In this document: one piece after another, positions 53,555-62,675 of the stretch
Position numbering within the stretch: the first letter of the stretch is position 1
Layout: each line of letters begins with the position of its first letter
Assembly: GCF_001598815.1 (NCBI RefSeq)
Contig: NZ_BCZQ01000014.1
Coordinates: 1-64,000 of the forward strand
DNA from: Sphingopyxis terrae subsp. terrae NBRC 15098
GTDB taxonomy: Bacteria > Pseudomonadota > Alphaproteobacteria > Sphingomonadales > Sphingomonadaceae
DNA: 64,000 nucleotides
Reading direction: 5' to 3'
Program-made: the position numbers and the translations under genes
The notes under the pieces: generated by a model
Database searches by the model: none
The model's input: only the letters and a program-made list of their open reading frames with translations
What the model was told of the DNA's origin: nothing

Positions 53555-54862
53555 ATGCAGAACTGGGTAAGGCCGGGTTATTGGACCGCATTGGCATTGG
53601 TTGCCGCGCTTGGTTCGGCGCCCGAATGCCGCGCACAATTCGCCGCAGCGAGCGAGCCACCCGAAGATGAATCGGCGCAGGCGAGCTCTCCGAACGGGCC
53701 GGTGGTGGCGCCGCGCCGGGCAAGCGGCGTCCCCACCGTCGCGGCACCGCCGACTACGATATTGCAAGGCTCCGATCGTGCTGCGCGCGCGGGGAGCGGG
53801 CAGACGCCGGAGCTTTCCGCAGATTTGGACGCACGCGATGGCAATCGGGATGCCGCAGCCTTGGGCAACGGGTCGGGTCGGGCTTTGCGGGGCGTCGGCG
53901 GACAGCGCAGCGGGGCCGCGGGCGCCTCCCAATCCCGTCTTGGCGGCACCGGCGCGGCGTCGGCCGCCGACGTCGAGCGTGGCTATGACCGTGCGGTCGT
54001 CATGCCCGATAATGGCAATGGCGGCCCTGCCGGCGGTTCCGGCCTCAATTCTGCCGGCGACGGCAATTTGGGGGCCAGCGCTGGTCTGCTGAATTCGGTG
54101 GCCGGGCTGGGCGGCAACAGCAACGGCGGCAGCGGCGGCAACTCGGCGCAGGGCGGCACCAATTCGGGCAGCACCGGGATCGAAGGCGCACTCAACTCCT
54201 TCGGCGGCGCAAGCGGCGGTCGGTCCGAAAACGCCAATGGCAACGGCAACCGGCGCTCGAACGGCGGTCCCGCCGAAAACGGAAATGCAGGCGGCGGCCG
54301 CGACAGCGCCGGCGGATCGGCAAGAAACCTGCCTGCGCGCGGAAACTCGGCGGGATCGGGATCGGACAGGTCGGGCGATCGAAACCAGAATGAGACGCCC
54401 GCAAACAACTCAGGACGCGAAGCCCCGAACAGCCAGAAGGACAAGTCGGGAGCCGATGGCGAAGATCGTTCGGCGCGCAACGACAGCAATGCCAACGACA
54501 ATGGCGGGTCGGATCGGAGCAACCGGGACGCGCCCCCCGAAGGCAATTCGGATGGCGCGCCCAAGGCCGGCGCCCCCGATCGGCCCGAAGAAGAAGGCTG
54601 GTCGGCGGGTAGCGACCCGGTTGGCCGGGCGGCGGCGCGGCGGCGCTTCGGCGATCTGGGCGCGGCTGCGGCGGGGCGTGATTTGCTGGGTGAGAAACGC
54701 GACGCGGAAGCGGTCGATGCGGAGGAAGGCCTGCGCCGGATCGGCGACCGGGTCGACCCGCTGACCGGCGCCGTGGGCATCGAGGCGCCCGTCGCCGGCG
54801 GCGTTTCGCCGCTGCTGCGCGCGGTCGTCGAAACCGCAAAGAAAAGGAAGCAGAAGAAATGA
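53555..54862 (+). CDS. Gly/Asn/Ser/Asp-rich secreted protein of unknown function
   Basis: A 435-aa exported protein with a signal peptide ending near APECRAQ (residue about 29). The middle 300 residues are low-complexity, rich in Gly, Asn, Ser, Ala and Asp (for example GGNSNGGSGGNS). The C-terminal 80 residues are Ala/Arg/Glu-rich with RAAARRRFGDLGAAAAGRDLLGEKRDAEA and end with a Lys-rich tail. It is probably disordered or surface-exposed. GGGAGGAAG precedes the ATG. It overlaps the next gene by 4 nt. I recognise no known family. Confidence 0.72.
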   Translation: MQNWVRPGYWTALALVAALGSAPECRAQFAAASEPPEDESAQASSPNGPVVAPRRASGVPTVAAPPTTILQGSDRAARAGSGQTPELSADLDARDGNRDAAALGNGSGRALRGVGGQRSGAAGASQSRLGGTGAASAADVERGYDRAVVMPDNGNGGPAGGSGLNSAGDGNLGASAGLLNSVAGLGGNSNGGSGGNSAQGGTNSGSTGIEGALNSFGGASGGRSENANGNGNRRSNGGPAENGNAGGGRDSAGGSARNLPARGNSAGSGSDRSGDRNQNETPANNSGREAPNSQKDKSGADGEDRSARNDSNANDNGGSDRSNRDAPPEGNSDGAPKAGAPDRPEEEGWSAGSDPVGRAAARRRFGDLGAAAAGRDLLGEKRDAEAVDAEEGLRRIGDRVDPLTGAVGIEAPVAGGVSPLLRAVVETAKKRKQKK

Positions 54863-55713
54863 AATATCTCGGAACGATGATTGTCGCGCTCGCGCTCGCC
54901 GCACCGGCGGCGGCGCAAACCGGTCCCGCGACCGACCTGTTCGCCTTTTCGCAAGGGGCGCGGTTGGTGCAGGTTCCGGACGACGCCGAATTTACGGCGA
55001 TGGACAGCAGCCCGTTCAACCTGATCGACGGATCGGCGACGACCGACTGGACGGGCGAAGCGGGGCGGCCCGCCGTGTTCGTGCTCGAACTGGCGGAGCG
55101 AACCGAATTGTCGCGCGTCGCCTTTGACACCGCCTTCCTCAATCGCGACGAAAAGTCACCGCGCGCGATCCGCGTCGAACTGTCCGACACGTCGGCGCGC
55201 AGTGGTTTCGTGCCTATCCTGGCGGCCGATCTGAAGATGAAGAAGGATGGTCAGAGCTTCGGCTTCGACCCTGAGCATCGCCCGGTCGGTCGCTGGGTGC
55301 GGCTGACGATCGCGAGCAATTATGGCGACGATTATACCGGCCTCACCGGCTTTCACGGCTATGGCCGCCGGCTCACCGCCACCGCGACGCTGCCCGATGT
55401 CACCGGACGCTATGAAGGATGGAGCGGCTGGGGCACGCTCAACCTTACGCAGAGCGGCGATACGGTAACCGGCTGTTACGAATATCAGGCGGGACGCGTT
55501 ACCGGCCACATCGACGGCCGGGTGTTGACGCTCGACATGGTGGAGACGGGCCCCGACGGCGCGCCGCGGCGGTTGCGCGGTTATTTCGGGCTGACGCCTG
55601 ACGGCGGCAAGCTGATCGGCTTCGCGCGCGGCCTCACCGAGGCCGACCGCCTTGGCTATGCGACCTATATGAGCGCGGACCGGCGGGCGAACCGCCCCGG
55701 CGCGTGCCGCTGA
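54859..55713 (+). CDS. Exported discoidin-like protein
   Basis: A 284-aa exported protein; signal peptide ends at AAPAAAQ. Residues about 30-170 resemble an F5/8 type C (discoidin) carbohydrate-binding domain: FNLIDGSATTDWTGEAG, FVLELAERTELSRVAFD, RWVRLTIASNYGDDY. The C-terminal part (RYEGWSGWGTLNLTQSGDTVTGCYEY...) resembles lipocalin-like beta-sheet segments. A surface- or cell-wall-carbohydrate-binding role is possible. Function unknown. Confidence 0.7.
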   Translation: MKYLGTMIVALALAAPAAAQTGPATDLFAFSQGARLVQVPDDAEFTAMDSSPFNLIDGSATTDWTGEAGRPAVFVLELAERTELSRVAFDTAFLNRDEKSPRAIRVELSDTSARSGFVPILAADLKMKKDGQSFGFDPEHRPVGRWVRLTIASNYGDDYTGLTGFHGYGRRLTATATLPDVTGRYEGWSGWGTLNLTQSGDTVTGCYEYQAGRVTGHIDGRVLTLDMVETGPDGAPRRLRGYFGLTPDGGKLIGFARGLTEADRLGYATYMSADRRANRPGACR

Positions 55714-55742
55714 CATCATTTGCGAACGAAAGGATTTTGGGG

Positions 55743-56309
55743 ATGAGCAGATCGATCATGCTGGCTGTCGTCGCGGCGTCGCTGACGCTTGCAGGATGTG
55801 GCGACGAAGCGGCGGACAAGGGCAATGGCGCGGGTACGGCTTCGTCGGCTGCGGCGAAGAGCGGGACGGCCCCGCCGCGCGACTGGAATGCCGCCGACGC
55901 CTGCGCCGTGGTCGACAAGGCGGCGATGTCGGCGATCCTTGGACAGGCGGTCACCGAAACGCGGCTCGGCAATGTCAGCCAAAGCGACGGCGCGACCGCG
56001 GTCACCTCCGAATGCAGCTATCAGCTTGCCGATGGCGGTTCGGCCACCCTGATGCTGCGCTGGTTGCCGATCGGCGACAATAGCGAAGGATCGATCAACC
56101 TAACCCGAAATGGCCTGGAGCAGACGCTCAAGGGTTTCGGCGGTCATGTCGAGACGATCGACGGGCTCGGCAAGGCGGCCTTTTGGGCTGGGATGACCAA
56201 ATCGCTCAATGTCTTCATCGGCGAGGATAAATTCGCGATCATCACGGTACCGGCCAGCGAAGCGTCCAGGGAACAGGCCGTGGCGCTCGCACGCAAACTT
56301 GGTGCTTGA
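55743..56309 (+). CDS. Lipoprotein of unknown function
   Basis: A 188-aa lipoprotein. The lipobox LTLAGC lies at residues 16-21, followed by DEAADKGNGAGT. The mature part has a C-terminal domain that starts DACAVVDKAAMSAILGQAVTETRLG and resembles small DUF3558-like folds. ATG at 55743 is preferred since MSRSIMLAVVAAS is the signal start. Located between the discoidin-like protein and the kinase genes. No characterised homologue recognised. Confidence 0.72.
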   Translation: MSRSIMLAVVAASLTLAGCGDEAADKGNGAGTASSAAAKSGTAPPRDWNAADACAVVDKAAMSAILGQAVTETRLGNVSQSDGATAVTSECSYQLADGGSATLMLRWLPIGDNSEGSINLTRNGLEQTLKGFGGHVETIDGLGKAAFWAGMTKSLNVFIGEDKFAIITVPASEASREQAVALARKLGA

Positions 56310-56372
56310 CGACCACCGCGCGGCGGTGCTGCTTCGTACCGAAGCGTGATGATGCGTCGGGGGAGGGGCGAT

Positions 56373-58805
56373 ATGGTGCGGCAGCCGAGCCGGTCCGAAT
56401 GGAGCCATATTCAGGCGCTGTTCGCCGAATTGATCGATCTCGACCCCGCGGCGCAGGAGCACCGGCTGGCGGCGGAGGACGACTTCATTGGCGGGCAGTT
56501 GCGGGCGTTGCTCGCCGCGTCGCGCCATTCGGGGATATTGGACGGCGCGGCGCCGTCGTCGTTCGAAACCGCACCGCGCCGCGCGTACAGCTCGCTTTCC
56601 GAAGGCGCCGTCATCGGCGGCTTCACCATCGACCGCCTGATCGGGCGCGGCGGGATGGGCGAGGTCTATGCCGCGCATCGCAGCGACAGGATGTTCGACC
56701 AGCAGGTGGCGATCAAACTGCTGCGCCCCGAATCGGTTGCGCACAGCGAGTTGTTCGACCGCGAACGCCGCCTGCTCGCCGGGCTTGAGCATCCGGGGAT
56801 TGCGCGGCTGATCGACGGCGGTGTCGCCCCCGACGGGCGGCCCTATATGGCGATGGAATATGTGACCGGCGAGCCGATCGACGCGTGGTGCCGGACCCAT
56901 GACGCCGATCTGGCGACGCGATTGCGGCTGTTCTGCGACGTCTGCGAGGCGGTGGCCTATGCGCACGGCCACCTGATCGTCCACCGTGACCTCAAGCCGT
57001 CGAACATATTGGTCGACGGCGACGGCCGCGTGCGGCTGCTCGATTTCGGCATCGCGCGCTTTGTGGAGATCGAAGGCGAGAGCGAGGCGCAAACCACGAT
57101 CGCGCTGATGACCCCCGATTATGCGGCGCCCGAACAGCTCGGAAATGCCGCCCCGACCGTTGCCACCGACGTCTATGCGCTGGGCGTATTGTTGTTCGAG
57201 TTGCTTACCGGTCGCAGCCCGTGGCGCGAGCCGGGGTCGGCGCTGCCGTCGGTGATCCGGCGTATCCTGAACGAAGACCCGCCCCTGCCCAGCGCGCTCG
57301 TGCCGCCCGGCTATCCCTTCGGGCGGCGCGAGGTGGCGGGCGATCTCGACGCGATCGTGCTCAAGGCGATGCGCCGCGCGCCGCAGGATCGCTATCGCGG
57401 CGTCGGCGATCTGGTCGACGATGTCCGGAGCCATATGGCGCTGCGCCCCGTCGCGGCGCGCTCGGGTTCGGCGGGCTATACGGTCGGGCGCTACCTGCGC
57501 CGGCACCGCGTCGCGACGGCGGCGGCAGCCGCCGCGCTCCTTGCCATTGTGGCAGGCGGCGGTGCGGCGGCGTGGCAGGCCCGCCAGACGGCGATTGAGC
57601 GCGACGTCGCCTTGGCGGAAGCGCGGCGATCGGAATCGATCAACCGCATGCTGACCGTCATGTTCCGCGACACCGCCAGCAGCGCGGTGGGCGAAGAGGC
57701 AACGGTCAAACAGATGCTCGATCAGACGGCGGCGCAGCTTGTCGCATCGGTCGACAGGAGCGCCAAATCGGCAACGCTGATTACGACGCTCGCCGATCTG
57801 TACGTCAATCTGGAGGACGCGGCGGGCGCCGACGCGCTGCTCAGTCAGGCGCTTGCGCGCGGGATCGGCGCGGGCGATCCGGTGGCGACTGCGGAAATCA
57901 AGCTTCGCCTCGCCTCGACCGCTGCCGCAATGGGGCGGACTGACGACATGGCGCCGCTACTCGATTCGGCCGATGCCGTCTTTGCCGCAGACCCGGCGCG
58001 TTTCCGCAAGGAACGCCTTGAAAGCATGAGCGGCCGGGCGCAGCTCGCCCGGCGCAAGGGCGATTACGACACCGCGATCCGGCTGTTGCAATCGAGCCTG
58101 CCCGACGCCGACCGCGTTTATGCCGAGGATCATCGCGAACTGCTGACGCGCTACAACAACCTGCTCGTCTATATGGTCGAGGCGAACCGGCTCGATGCGA
58201 TGCCCGCGGTCTTTGCCGCCGCCGACGCGGCGCTGGCGCGGACGGGGCAACAGGGCAGTGCACAGGGGCTGGCGATCGAGCAATTGAAGGGCGTGCGGCT
58301 GATGAAGCTCGACCGGCTGGCCGAGGCCGAGCGCCTGTTCCGCGGCGTCGCCGACCGGCGCCGCGCGGTGTTCGGCAAATCGGCGGCGTTGGCGGTCGAT
58401 CTGTTGCAACTGGGGCGCGCCGAACTGGCGCTGGGGAAATTCGCCGCGGCTCGCGACGTTCTTGGCGAAGCGCGGCCGATGGCGGTCGACAATCTTGGCC
58501 CCGATGCGGTGCCGACGCTCGTCATCACGCTGGGGCTTGCCGAAGCTCTGGCCGAGGCGGGCGACACCGAACGGGCCGAAGCGCTGATTGGCGAAGCCGC
58601 GCCGCGGATCGCCGCCATGGGGCCGGTCGGCCTGCCGCAGGGCATTGCGGCGCGGACGCGGGCGATCATCCGTCTGAAACAGGGGCGGATCGCCGAGGCG
58701 CGGCGCGAGGCCGACGCATCGGAACAGATATTCCGGACGCTCGGTGCGCCGGGCGAATCCTACCTCAAATCCTTCGCCGCGTTGCGCCGGCGCTTGACCA
58801 GCTAG
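56373..58805 (+). CDS. Membrane Ser/Thr protein kinase with extracellular TPR-like domain
   Basis: An 810-aa protein kinase of the Hanks/PknB type. Residues about 85-350: glycine loop GRGGMGEV (91-98), catalytic Lys115 (VAIKLL), HRDLKPSNIL, DFGIAR, and an APE-like APEQL. A membrane segment (AAAAAALLAIVAGGGAAAWQ) follows near residue 395. The C-terminal 400 residues are alpha-helical TPR-like repeats, probably periplasmic, acting as a sensor. The start at 56373 follows GGGGGAGGGG. It converges on an ECF sigma gene, with a 4-nt overlap. Confidence 0.88.
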   Translation: MVRQPSRSEWSHIQALFAELIDLDPAAQEHRLAAEDDFIGGQLRALLAASRHSGILDGAAPSSFETAPRRAYSSLSEGAVIGGFTIDRLIGRGGMGEVYAAHRSDRMFDQQVAIKLLRPESVAHSELFDRERRLLAGLEHPGIARLIDGGVAPDGRPYMAMEYVTGEPIDAWCRTHDADLATRLRLFCDVCEAVAYAHGHLIVHRDLKPSNILVDGDGRVRLLDFGIARFVEIEGESEAQTTIALMTPDYAAPEQLGNAAPTVATDVYALGVLLFELLTGRSPWREPGSALPSVIRRILNEDPPLPSALVPPGYPFGRREVAGDLDAIVLKAMRRAPQDRYRGVGDLVDDVRSHMALRPVAARSGSAGYTVGRYLRRHRVATAAAAAALLAIVAGGGAAAWQARQTAIERDVALAEARRSESINRMLTVMFRDTASSAVGEEATVKQMLDQTAAQLVASVDRSAKSATLITTLADLYVNLEDAAGADALLSQALARGIGAGDPVATAEIKLRLASTAAAMGRTDDMAPLLDSADAVFAADPARFRKERLESMSGRAQLARRKGDYDTAIRLLQSSLPDADRVYAEDHRELLTRYNNLLVYMVEANRLDAMPAVFAAADAALARTGQQGSAQGLAIEQLKGVRLMKLDRLAEAERLFRGVADRRRAVFGKSAALAVDLLQLGRAELALGKFAAARDVLGEARPMAVDNLGPDAVPTLVITLGLAEALAEAGDTERAEALIGEAAPRIAAMGPVGLPQGIAARTRAIIRLKQGRIAEARREADASEQIFRTLGAPGESYLKSFAALRRRLTS

Positions 58806-59368
58806 CCCGCGTCCATTTCCTTGTGCACCCAGGCCCGCGCCTGGAGCCACCAGCGGCGCACCGTCCGGTCGCTGACGCCCAGGACTTTTGCCGTCTCCTC
58901 CTCGGTCATCCCGGCGAAGAAGCGGCAGTCGATCAGTTGCGCGAGATTGGGGTCGAGGCGCGCTAGCCGTTGCAACGCCTCACCCAGCCGCACGACATCC
59001 TCGTCCTCGGGCGCCGCCGCGGCGAGCGAATCGAGGCTTTCGGTAAAGGCATAGTCGCCCGCGCCACGCTTCGCCGTCATGCGGGCGCGCGCGGCGTCGA
59101 TCAAGATGTGGCGGATGGCGGTCGCCGCGCAGCCGAGGAAGTGGCGTTCGCTTTCCCAGTCGTTGCGTTTGCTCAGTTTCAGATAGGCTTCCGAAACCAG
59201 CGCCGTCGTTTGCAGTGTCTGTCCGCCGCCCGCGCGATAATGTTCGCGGCGCGCGATGATCTTGAGTTCGTCATACAGCGTGGCGATGAGCGCGTCGGCG
59301 TCGCCGTCGATGCTGCCCGCACGACCCGGTTCCTCGTTGATCGCCCATCTCCCCGCATGACGCGCCAT
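58802..59368 (-). CDS. ECF sigma factor of the kinase-associated (TIGR02999) type
   Basis: A 188-aa ECF sigma factor. Region 2 has LYDELKIIARREHYRAG and QTLQTTALVSEAYLKLS, with Thr54/Thr55 where ordinary sigmas carry acidic residues of the DED type. Region 4: LNLAQLIDCRFFAGMTEEETAKVLGVSDRTVRRWWLQARAWV-like helix-turn-helix. Members of this group (ECF43) are activated by phosphorylation of a Thr in region 2 by a partner kinase; the kinase at 56373 is the obvious candidate. Confidence 0.85.
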   Translation of the reverse strand: MARHAGRWAINEEPGRAGSIDGDADALIATLYDELKIIARREHYRAGGGQTLQTTALVSEAYLKLSKRNDWESERHFLGCAATAIRHILIDAARARMTAKRGAGDYAFTESLDSLAAAAPEDEDVVRLGEALQRLARLDPNLAQLIDCRFFAGMTEEETAKVLGVSDRTVRRWWLQARAWVHKEMDAG

Positions 59369-59604
59369 GTGGCACGCACCCTAGATGCCTGATTTATTTG
59401 CGGTCGGCGAGATAATTTCCGCTTTTTCGGAGGCGAAGCCTGTCCGGATCGGGCGACCATTCCCGTCTTTCCAAATGCTGCACCCGCGGCGCCGCGTTCG
59501 GCGGCGTCGACGAGGTGACCGCAAACAAGGCGCCACCAAAGGTCGTCGCGAGGGGTCGCCCGGAAACCGATCGGCATTGCGCCGATCCATAAGGAAAGAT
59601 CGAT

Positions 59605-61326
59605 ATGAAACGCATGATCACCCTCATTGGCGCGACCGCGCCCCTTGCGATCCTTGCTGGCGTCGGCGCCGCGCCGAACGCTTATGCACAGGCGACCGTC
59701 CCGTGCGTTCAGAACGCTGGCGCCGATGGCATTCTCGGCACGCCCGACGACCCCGAAAATACGCTGGAGTGCGGGCTTGGCGCCGAAGCTTCGGCGCCGG
59801 GCGCCACCGCTTATGGAAGCGGGGCCAAGGCGACGGCCAACGAAGCCATGGCGGTCGGCTTCATCGCCGCTGCCGAAGAAACGCGCTCGACCGCCGTCGG
59901 CACGGGCAGCAGCGCGACCGCGGACCAGTCGGTTGCGCTGGGCTGGGGATCGGTCGCGGACCGCGGCGCGACCGTATCGGTCGGCAACGCCGGCCTCCAG
60001 CGCCAGATCACCAATGTCGCGGCGGGGACGCTGGTGTCCGACGCCGTCAATGTGGGGCAATTGAACACCGCCATGGGTGCCGCGGCGCTGACCGCGATCG
60101 CCAACTCGGCGGTGCGCAGCGGCACCAGCGGCGATAGCAGCCTGCAAAGCGACGGCAGCACCGCAAGCGGCAATGGCGCCGTCGCGCTGGGACAGGGACA
60201 GACTGCCACCGGCAACGGCGCCGTCGCGATCGGCGATCCGAATGTCGCGACCGGGACCGGCGCTGTAGCGATCGGCGCCGACAATCAGGCGATCGGCGAC
60301 GGCGCTGTCGCCTTGGGCAACGCCTCCAACGCCTTTGGCTTGTCGGCCATCGCCATCGGCAACAATGCGAATGCGCTGGCCGATGGCAGCATCGCCATTG
60401 GTCGTGACACGATCGCGTCGCCGGCATCGGTGGCGATCGGCGCCAACGCCGCGGCAGGCGGGCAAAATGCGACCGCAGTCGGTCGCGACAGCCTTGCCAG
60501 CGGCCTTGCAAGCGCCGCTTTCGGCCAGGGCGCGGCTGCCGGGGGCGATTTCTCGACTGCCACGGGCTATGGCGCGCGCGCAATCAAGGAGGGTGACACG
60601 GCGACGGGGTCCGGGGCTTTCGCCAATGGCGGCTATTCGGTCGCCTTGGGCGTGAACAGTCAGACCACCGCCCTCGGGGCGACGGCACTGGGCGTGAACG
60701 CGAAAGCCTCGGGGGCGGACTCGGTTGCGATCGGCTCCAGTTCGGTCGCCGATGAAGCCAACACCGTGTCGGTCGGCTCGGCGGGCTTTCAGCGGCGTAT
60801 CGTGAACGTCGCGGCGGGCACCGCGGCGACCGATGCGGCGAACGTCGGTCAGGTCCAGACGGTCGCGACCGCCGCTGCGGCGGCGCAGACCACCGCCGAT
60901 GCCGCCGTGTCGCAGAATATGGTGCAGGACAGCCAGATTGCGGCGATTCAGACGGTGAACAATGTGCAGGACAATCGGCTGATGTCGCTGGAAAGCATGG
61001 CCGGAACCGCGCTTCCCGCGCTCCAGTCGCTGGCCGCGACGCACAGTGCGCAGATCAGCGATCTTTATGCGATCACCGATCGCGACCGCCGCGACGCACA
61101 GCGCGGAACCGCCGCCGCGGTTGCGCTTGTCCCCGCGCCGATGCCGTCGGAACCGGGCAAGACAAGCTACACCTTCAACCTCGCCACCTTCCGCGGCGAA
61201 CAGGCGGTGGGCGCGTCAATCGCGCACCGGTTCGGTACCGACAACCCCTTCGCCTTCACGGCAGGCGTGTCCTATGCAGGCAGCCGCAATACGGCGGCCC
61301 GTGTCGGCATCGCCGGCGAATTCTAG
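59605..61326 (+). CDS. Trimeric autotransporter adhesin (YadA-like)
   Basis: A 573-aa YadA-type adhesin. Signal peptide ends near NAYAQA. The head has repeated 14-residue beta-roll units (AVALGQGQTATGNG, AIGNNANALADG type), the neck motif NVAAGTLVSDAVNVGQL appears twice (about residues 135 and 410), followed by a coiled-coil stalk and a C-terminal anchor ending RVGIAGEF. It would mediate adhesion, aggregation or biofilm. Preceding gene is divergent, the next is convergent. Confidence 0.85.
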   Translation: MKRMITLIGATAPLAILAGVGAAPNAYAQATVPCVQNAGADGILGTPDDPENTLECGLGAEASAPGATAYGSGAKATANEAMAVGFIAAAEETRSTAVGTGSSATADQSVALGWGSVADRGATVSVGNAGLQRQITNVAAGTLVSDAVNVGQLNTAMGAAALTAIANSAVRSGTSGDSSLQSDGSTASGNGAVALGQGQTATGNGAVAIGDPNVATGTGAVAIGADNQAIGDGAVALGNASNAFGLSAIAIGNNANALADGSIAIGRDTIASPASVAIGANAAAGGQNATAVGRDSLASGLASAAFGQGAAAGGDFSTATGYGARAIKEGDTATGSGAFANGGYSVALGVNSQTTALGATALGVNAKASGADSVAIGSSSVADEANTVSVGSAGFQRRIVNVAAGTAATDAANVGQVQTVATAAAAAQTTADAAVSQNMVQDSQIAAIQTVNNVQDNRLMSLESMAGTALPALQSLAATHSAQISDLYAITDRDRRDAQRGTAAAVALVPAPMPSEPGKTSYTFNLATFRGEQAVGASIAHRFGTDNPFAFTAGVSYAGSRNTAARVGIAGEF

Positions 61327-61335
61327 CTTGGCACG

Positions 61336-61373
61336 GGCGGGAGGGGGCGGTCCGAAGCGCGCACCCTCCTGCC
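61336..61373. terminator. Possible terminator hairpin after the adhesin gene
   Basis: GGCGGGAGGG (61336-61345) pairs with CCCTCCTGCC (61364-61373) with one G-U and an 18-nt loop, between convergent genes. There is no U-run, so the assignment is weak. Confidence 0.3.
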
Positions 61374-61398
61374 GCCTCGTCTGCGCTGGGCCCCGACC

Positions 61399-62166
61399 CT
61401 AAAAGGCGATGCCCTGGCGGGACAGCGTTGCCAGCTTTTGCTTCACGAAGGCGGGGTTGGGCGACGCGACGATCGTGCCGTCGGCGAACAGCGCCGTCGG
61501 CTTGGATCCCCCGAACATGCCGCTCAACGTCTCGAAATAGCGACGGTCGTAGCGACAGCTTCGCGAGGCCCGCGGCGGGAGGGCGCCGGTGCCGATGGCG
61601 CGCCGCCAGGTCGCGGCGCGATCGGGACTGCACCAGATGTCGGGCAGGAAGGGTTTGTTCGCGGTTCCGATCGTGCTGGGTATGATGGCATAGCGCGTCC
61701 CGGCGGCGGCAAGGGCGGCCTCCAGCTTCTTCGAAAAGGGGCAGTCATAGGCGGACAGAAGCAGCATGCGGAGCGGGCCGTTTCCGCCCTGCTGGATCAG
61801 ATCCGAATAGCGGATCTGGTCGCGCCAGCGCAGCACCAGTGCGCCCCATTCGGACCCCGAAAGCGGCGCCCCCGTGTCGCCGTGCTGCGCGCCGAGCTTG
61901 CCGTTGTTGAAGCTGTATTCGCCATCGCGCGTCACCAGTATCGGCGCGGTTTCGCGCGGCGAATAGGGGATGGGGCGATCGATCTGATATAATCCCGCAA
62001 AGGGTGTCGCGACAAAGCGTTCATTATAGAGACGCTGCAGCGTTTCGATGTCGGCGCGCTGCGTCGCGGCGGGCGATGCAGTTTCCGCGGCCGCCGGCGC
62101 GGTCGCGGTCAGCATGGCGCAAAGGCCGGCGAGGGTCAGGACGGCAATTTGGCGCATAAGGATCAT
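61399..62166 (-). CDS. Exported thioredoxin-fold protein, DsbC-like with CxxS
   Basis: A 255-aa exported protein; signal peptide ends at TAPAAAE. The second half resembles the DsbC/DsbG catalytic domain: LLSAYDCPFSKKLEAAL (Cys-x-x-Ser at the active site), DIWCSPDRAATWRRAI, and a cis-proline segment SKPTALFADGTIVA. The second active-site Cys is replaced by Ser, so it cannot catalyse ordinary dithiol exchange. Coupled by 4 nt to the gene upstream of it. Confidence 0.75.
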   Translation of the reverse strand: MILMRQIAVLTLAGLCAMLTATAPAAAETASPAATQRADIETLQRLYNERFVATPFAGLYQIDRPIPYSPRETAPILVTRDGEYSFNNGKLGAQHGDTGAPLSGSEWGALVLRWRDQIRYSDLIQQGGNGPLRMLLLSAYDCPFSKKLEAALAAAGTRYAIIPSTIGTANKPFLPDIWCSPDRAATWRRAIGTGALPPRASRSCRYDRRYFETLSGMFGGSKPTALFADGTIVASPNPAFVKQKLATLSRQGIAF

Positions 62167-62675
62167 CCCTGCGAATAGCGGAAATGGGGAGGGCAGGCGG
62201 GATATTGGCGCTTGCTGTTGCGCACGGGCTGGAAGCCGGGGATGCAGCGGCTCATGTTCGGCATGAGAGCGGCGTTGTAGCGGCCGTCCGACTGGAACAC
62301 CCAGAAGTTGAGGAAATGATCGCTCGGCGGATTGAAAAACAGATAGTTACGGATCGTCTTTGCGTCGCCATAGGACTGCCCCGGCGCCAGCGTGATACTG
62401 CCGTGATCGCTGACGCGCCCCGCATAACCATCGGTCTGGCTGACCAGCACGACGCTGACTTCGCGTCCGCATTTGTTGACGAACCGGAAGTAGACGAGTT
62501 TCTGGTCGGGGCTCTTGTGCCCCGGCTTGGCGATCGTCTGGTGACTCCATTCGACACAGCCGCTCGTCTGGCCGCCGCTTTCGAGCGTCGCCGCAACGCC
62601 CGATTGCTGCGCCGATGCCGGTTCCGCAACCATAAGCAGCAGCGCGCCGAAGGCGATGCAAAGGCCGCGGCTCAT
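62163..62675 (-). CDS. Exported protein of unknown function
   Basis: A 170-aa exported protein; the signal peptide ends at EPASAQQ. The mature part has beta-rich segments (LVYFRFVNKCGREVSVVLVS, SITLAPGQSYGDAKTIRNYLFFNPP) and four cysteines, and ends with a basic CPPHFRYSQG tail. Overlaps both neighbours by 4 nt. No characterised family recognised. Confidence 0.65.
   Translation of the reverse strand: MSRGLCIAFGALLLMVAEPASAQQSGVAATLESGGQTSGCVEWSHQTIAKPGHKSPDQKLVYFRFVNKCGREVSVVLVSQTDGYAGRVSDHGSITLAPGQSYGDAKTIRNYLFFNPPSDHFLNFWVFQSDGRYNAALMPNMSRCIPGFQPVRNSKRQYPACPPHFRYSQG

Noticed and set aside
53601-54092. Second frame inside the Gly/Asn-rich gene
   Set aside because: It is a frame shadow; composition is Arg/Pro/Ala-rich and there is no ribosome-binding site.
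54090-54420. Gly/Asn-coding repetitive DNA as a possible mobile or satellite repeat
   Set aside because: The frame is maintained throughout, with a signal peptide and ribosome site; it is low-complexity coding sequence.
61336-61373. Hairpin between convergent genes as a riboswitch or regulatory RNA
   Set aside because: It has a long loop, no conserved core and lies after stop codons; at best a weak terminator.
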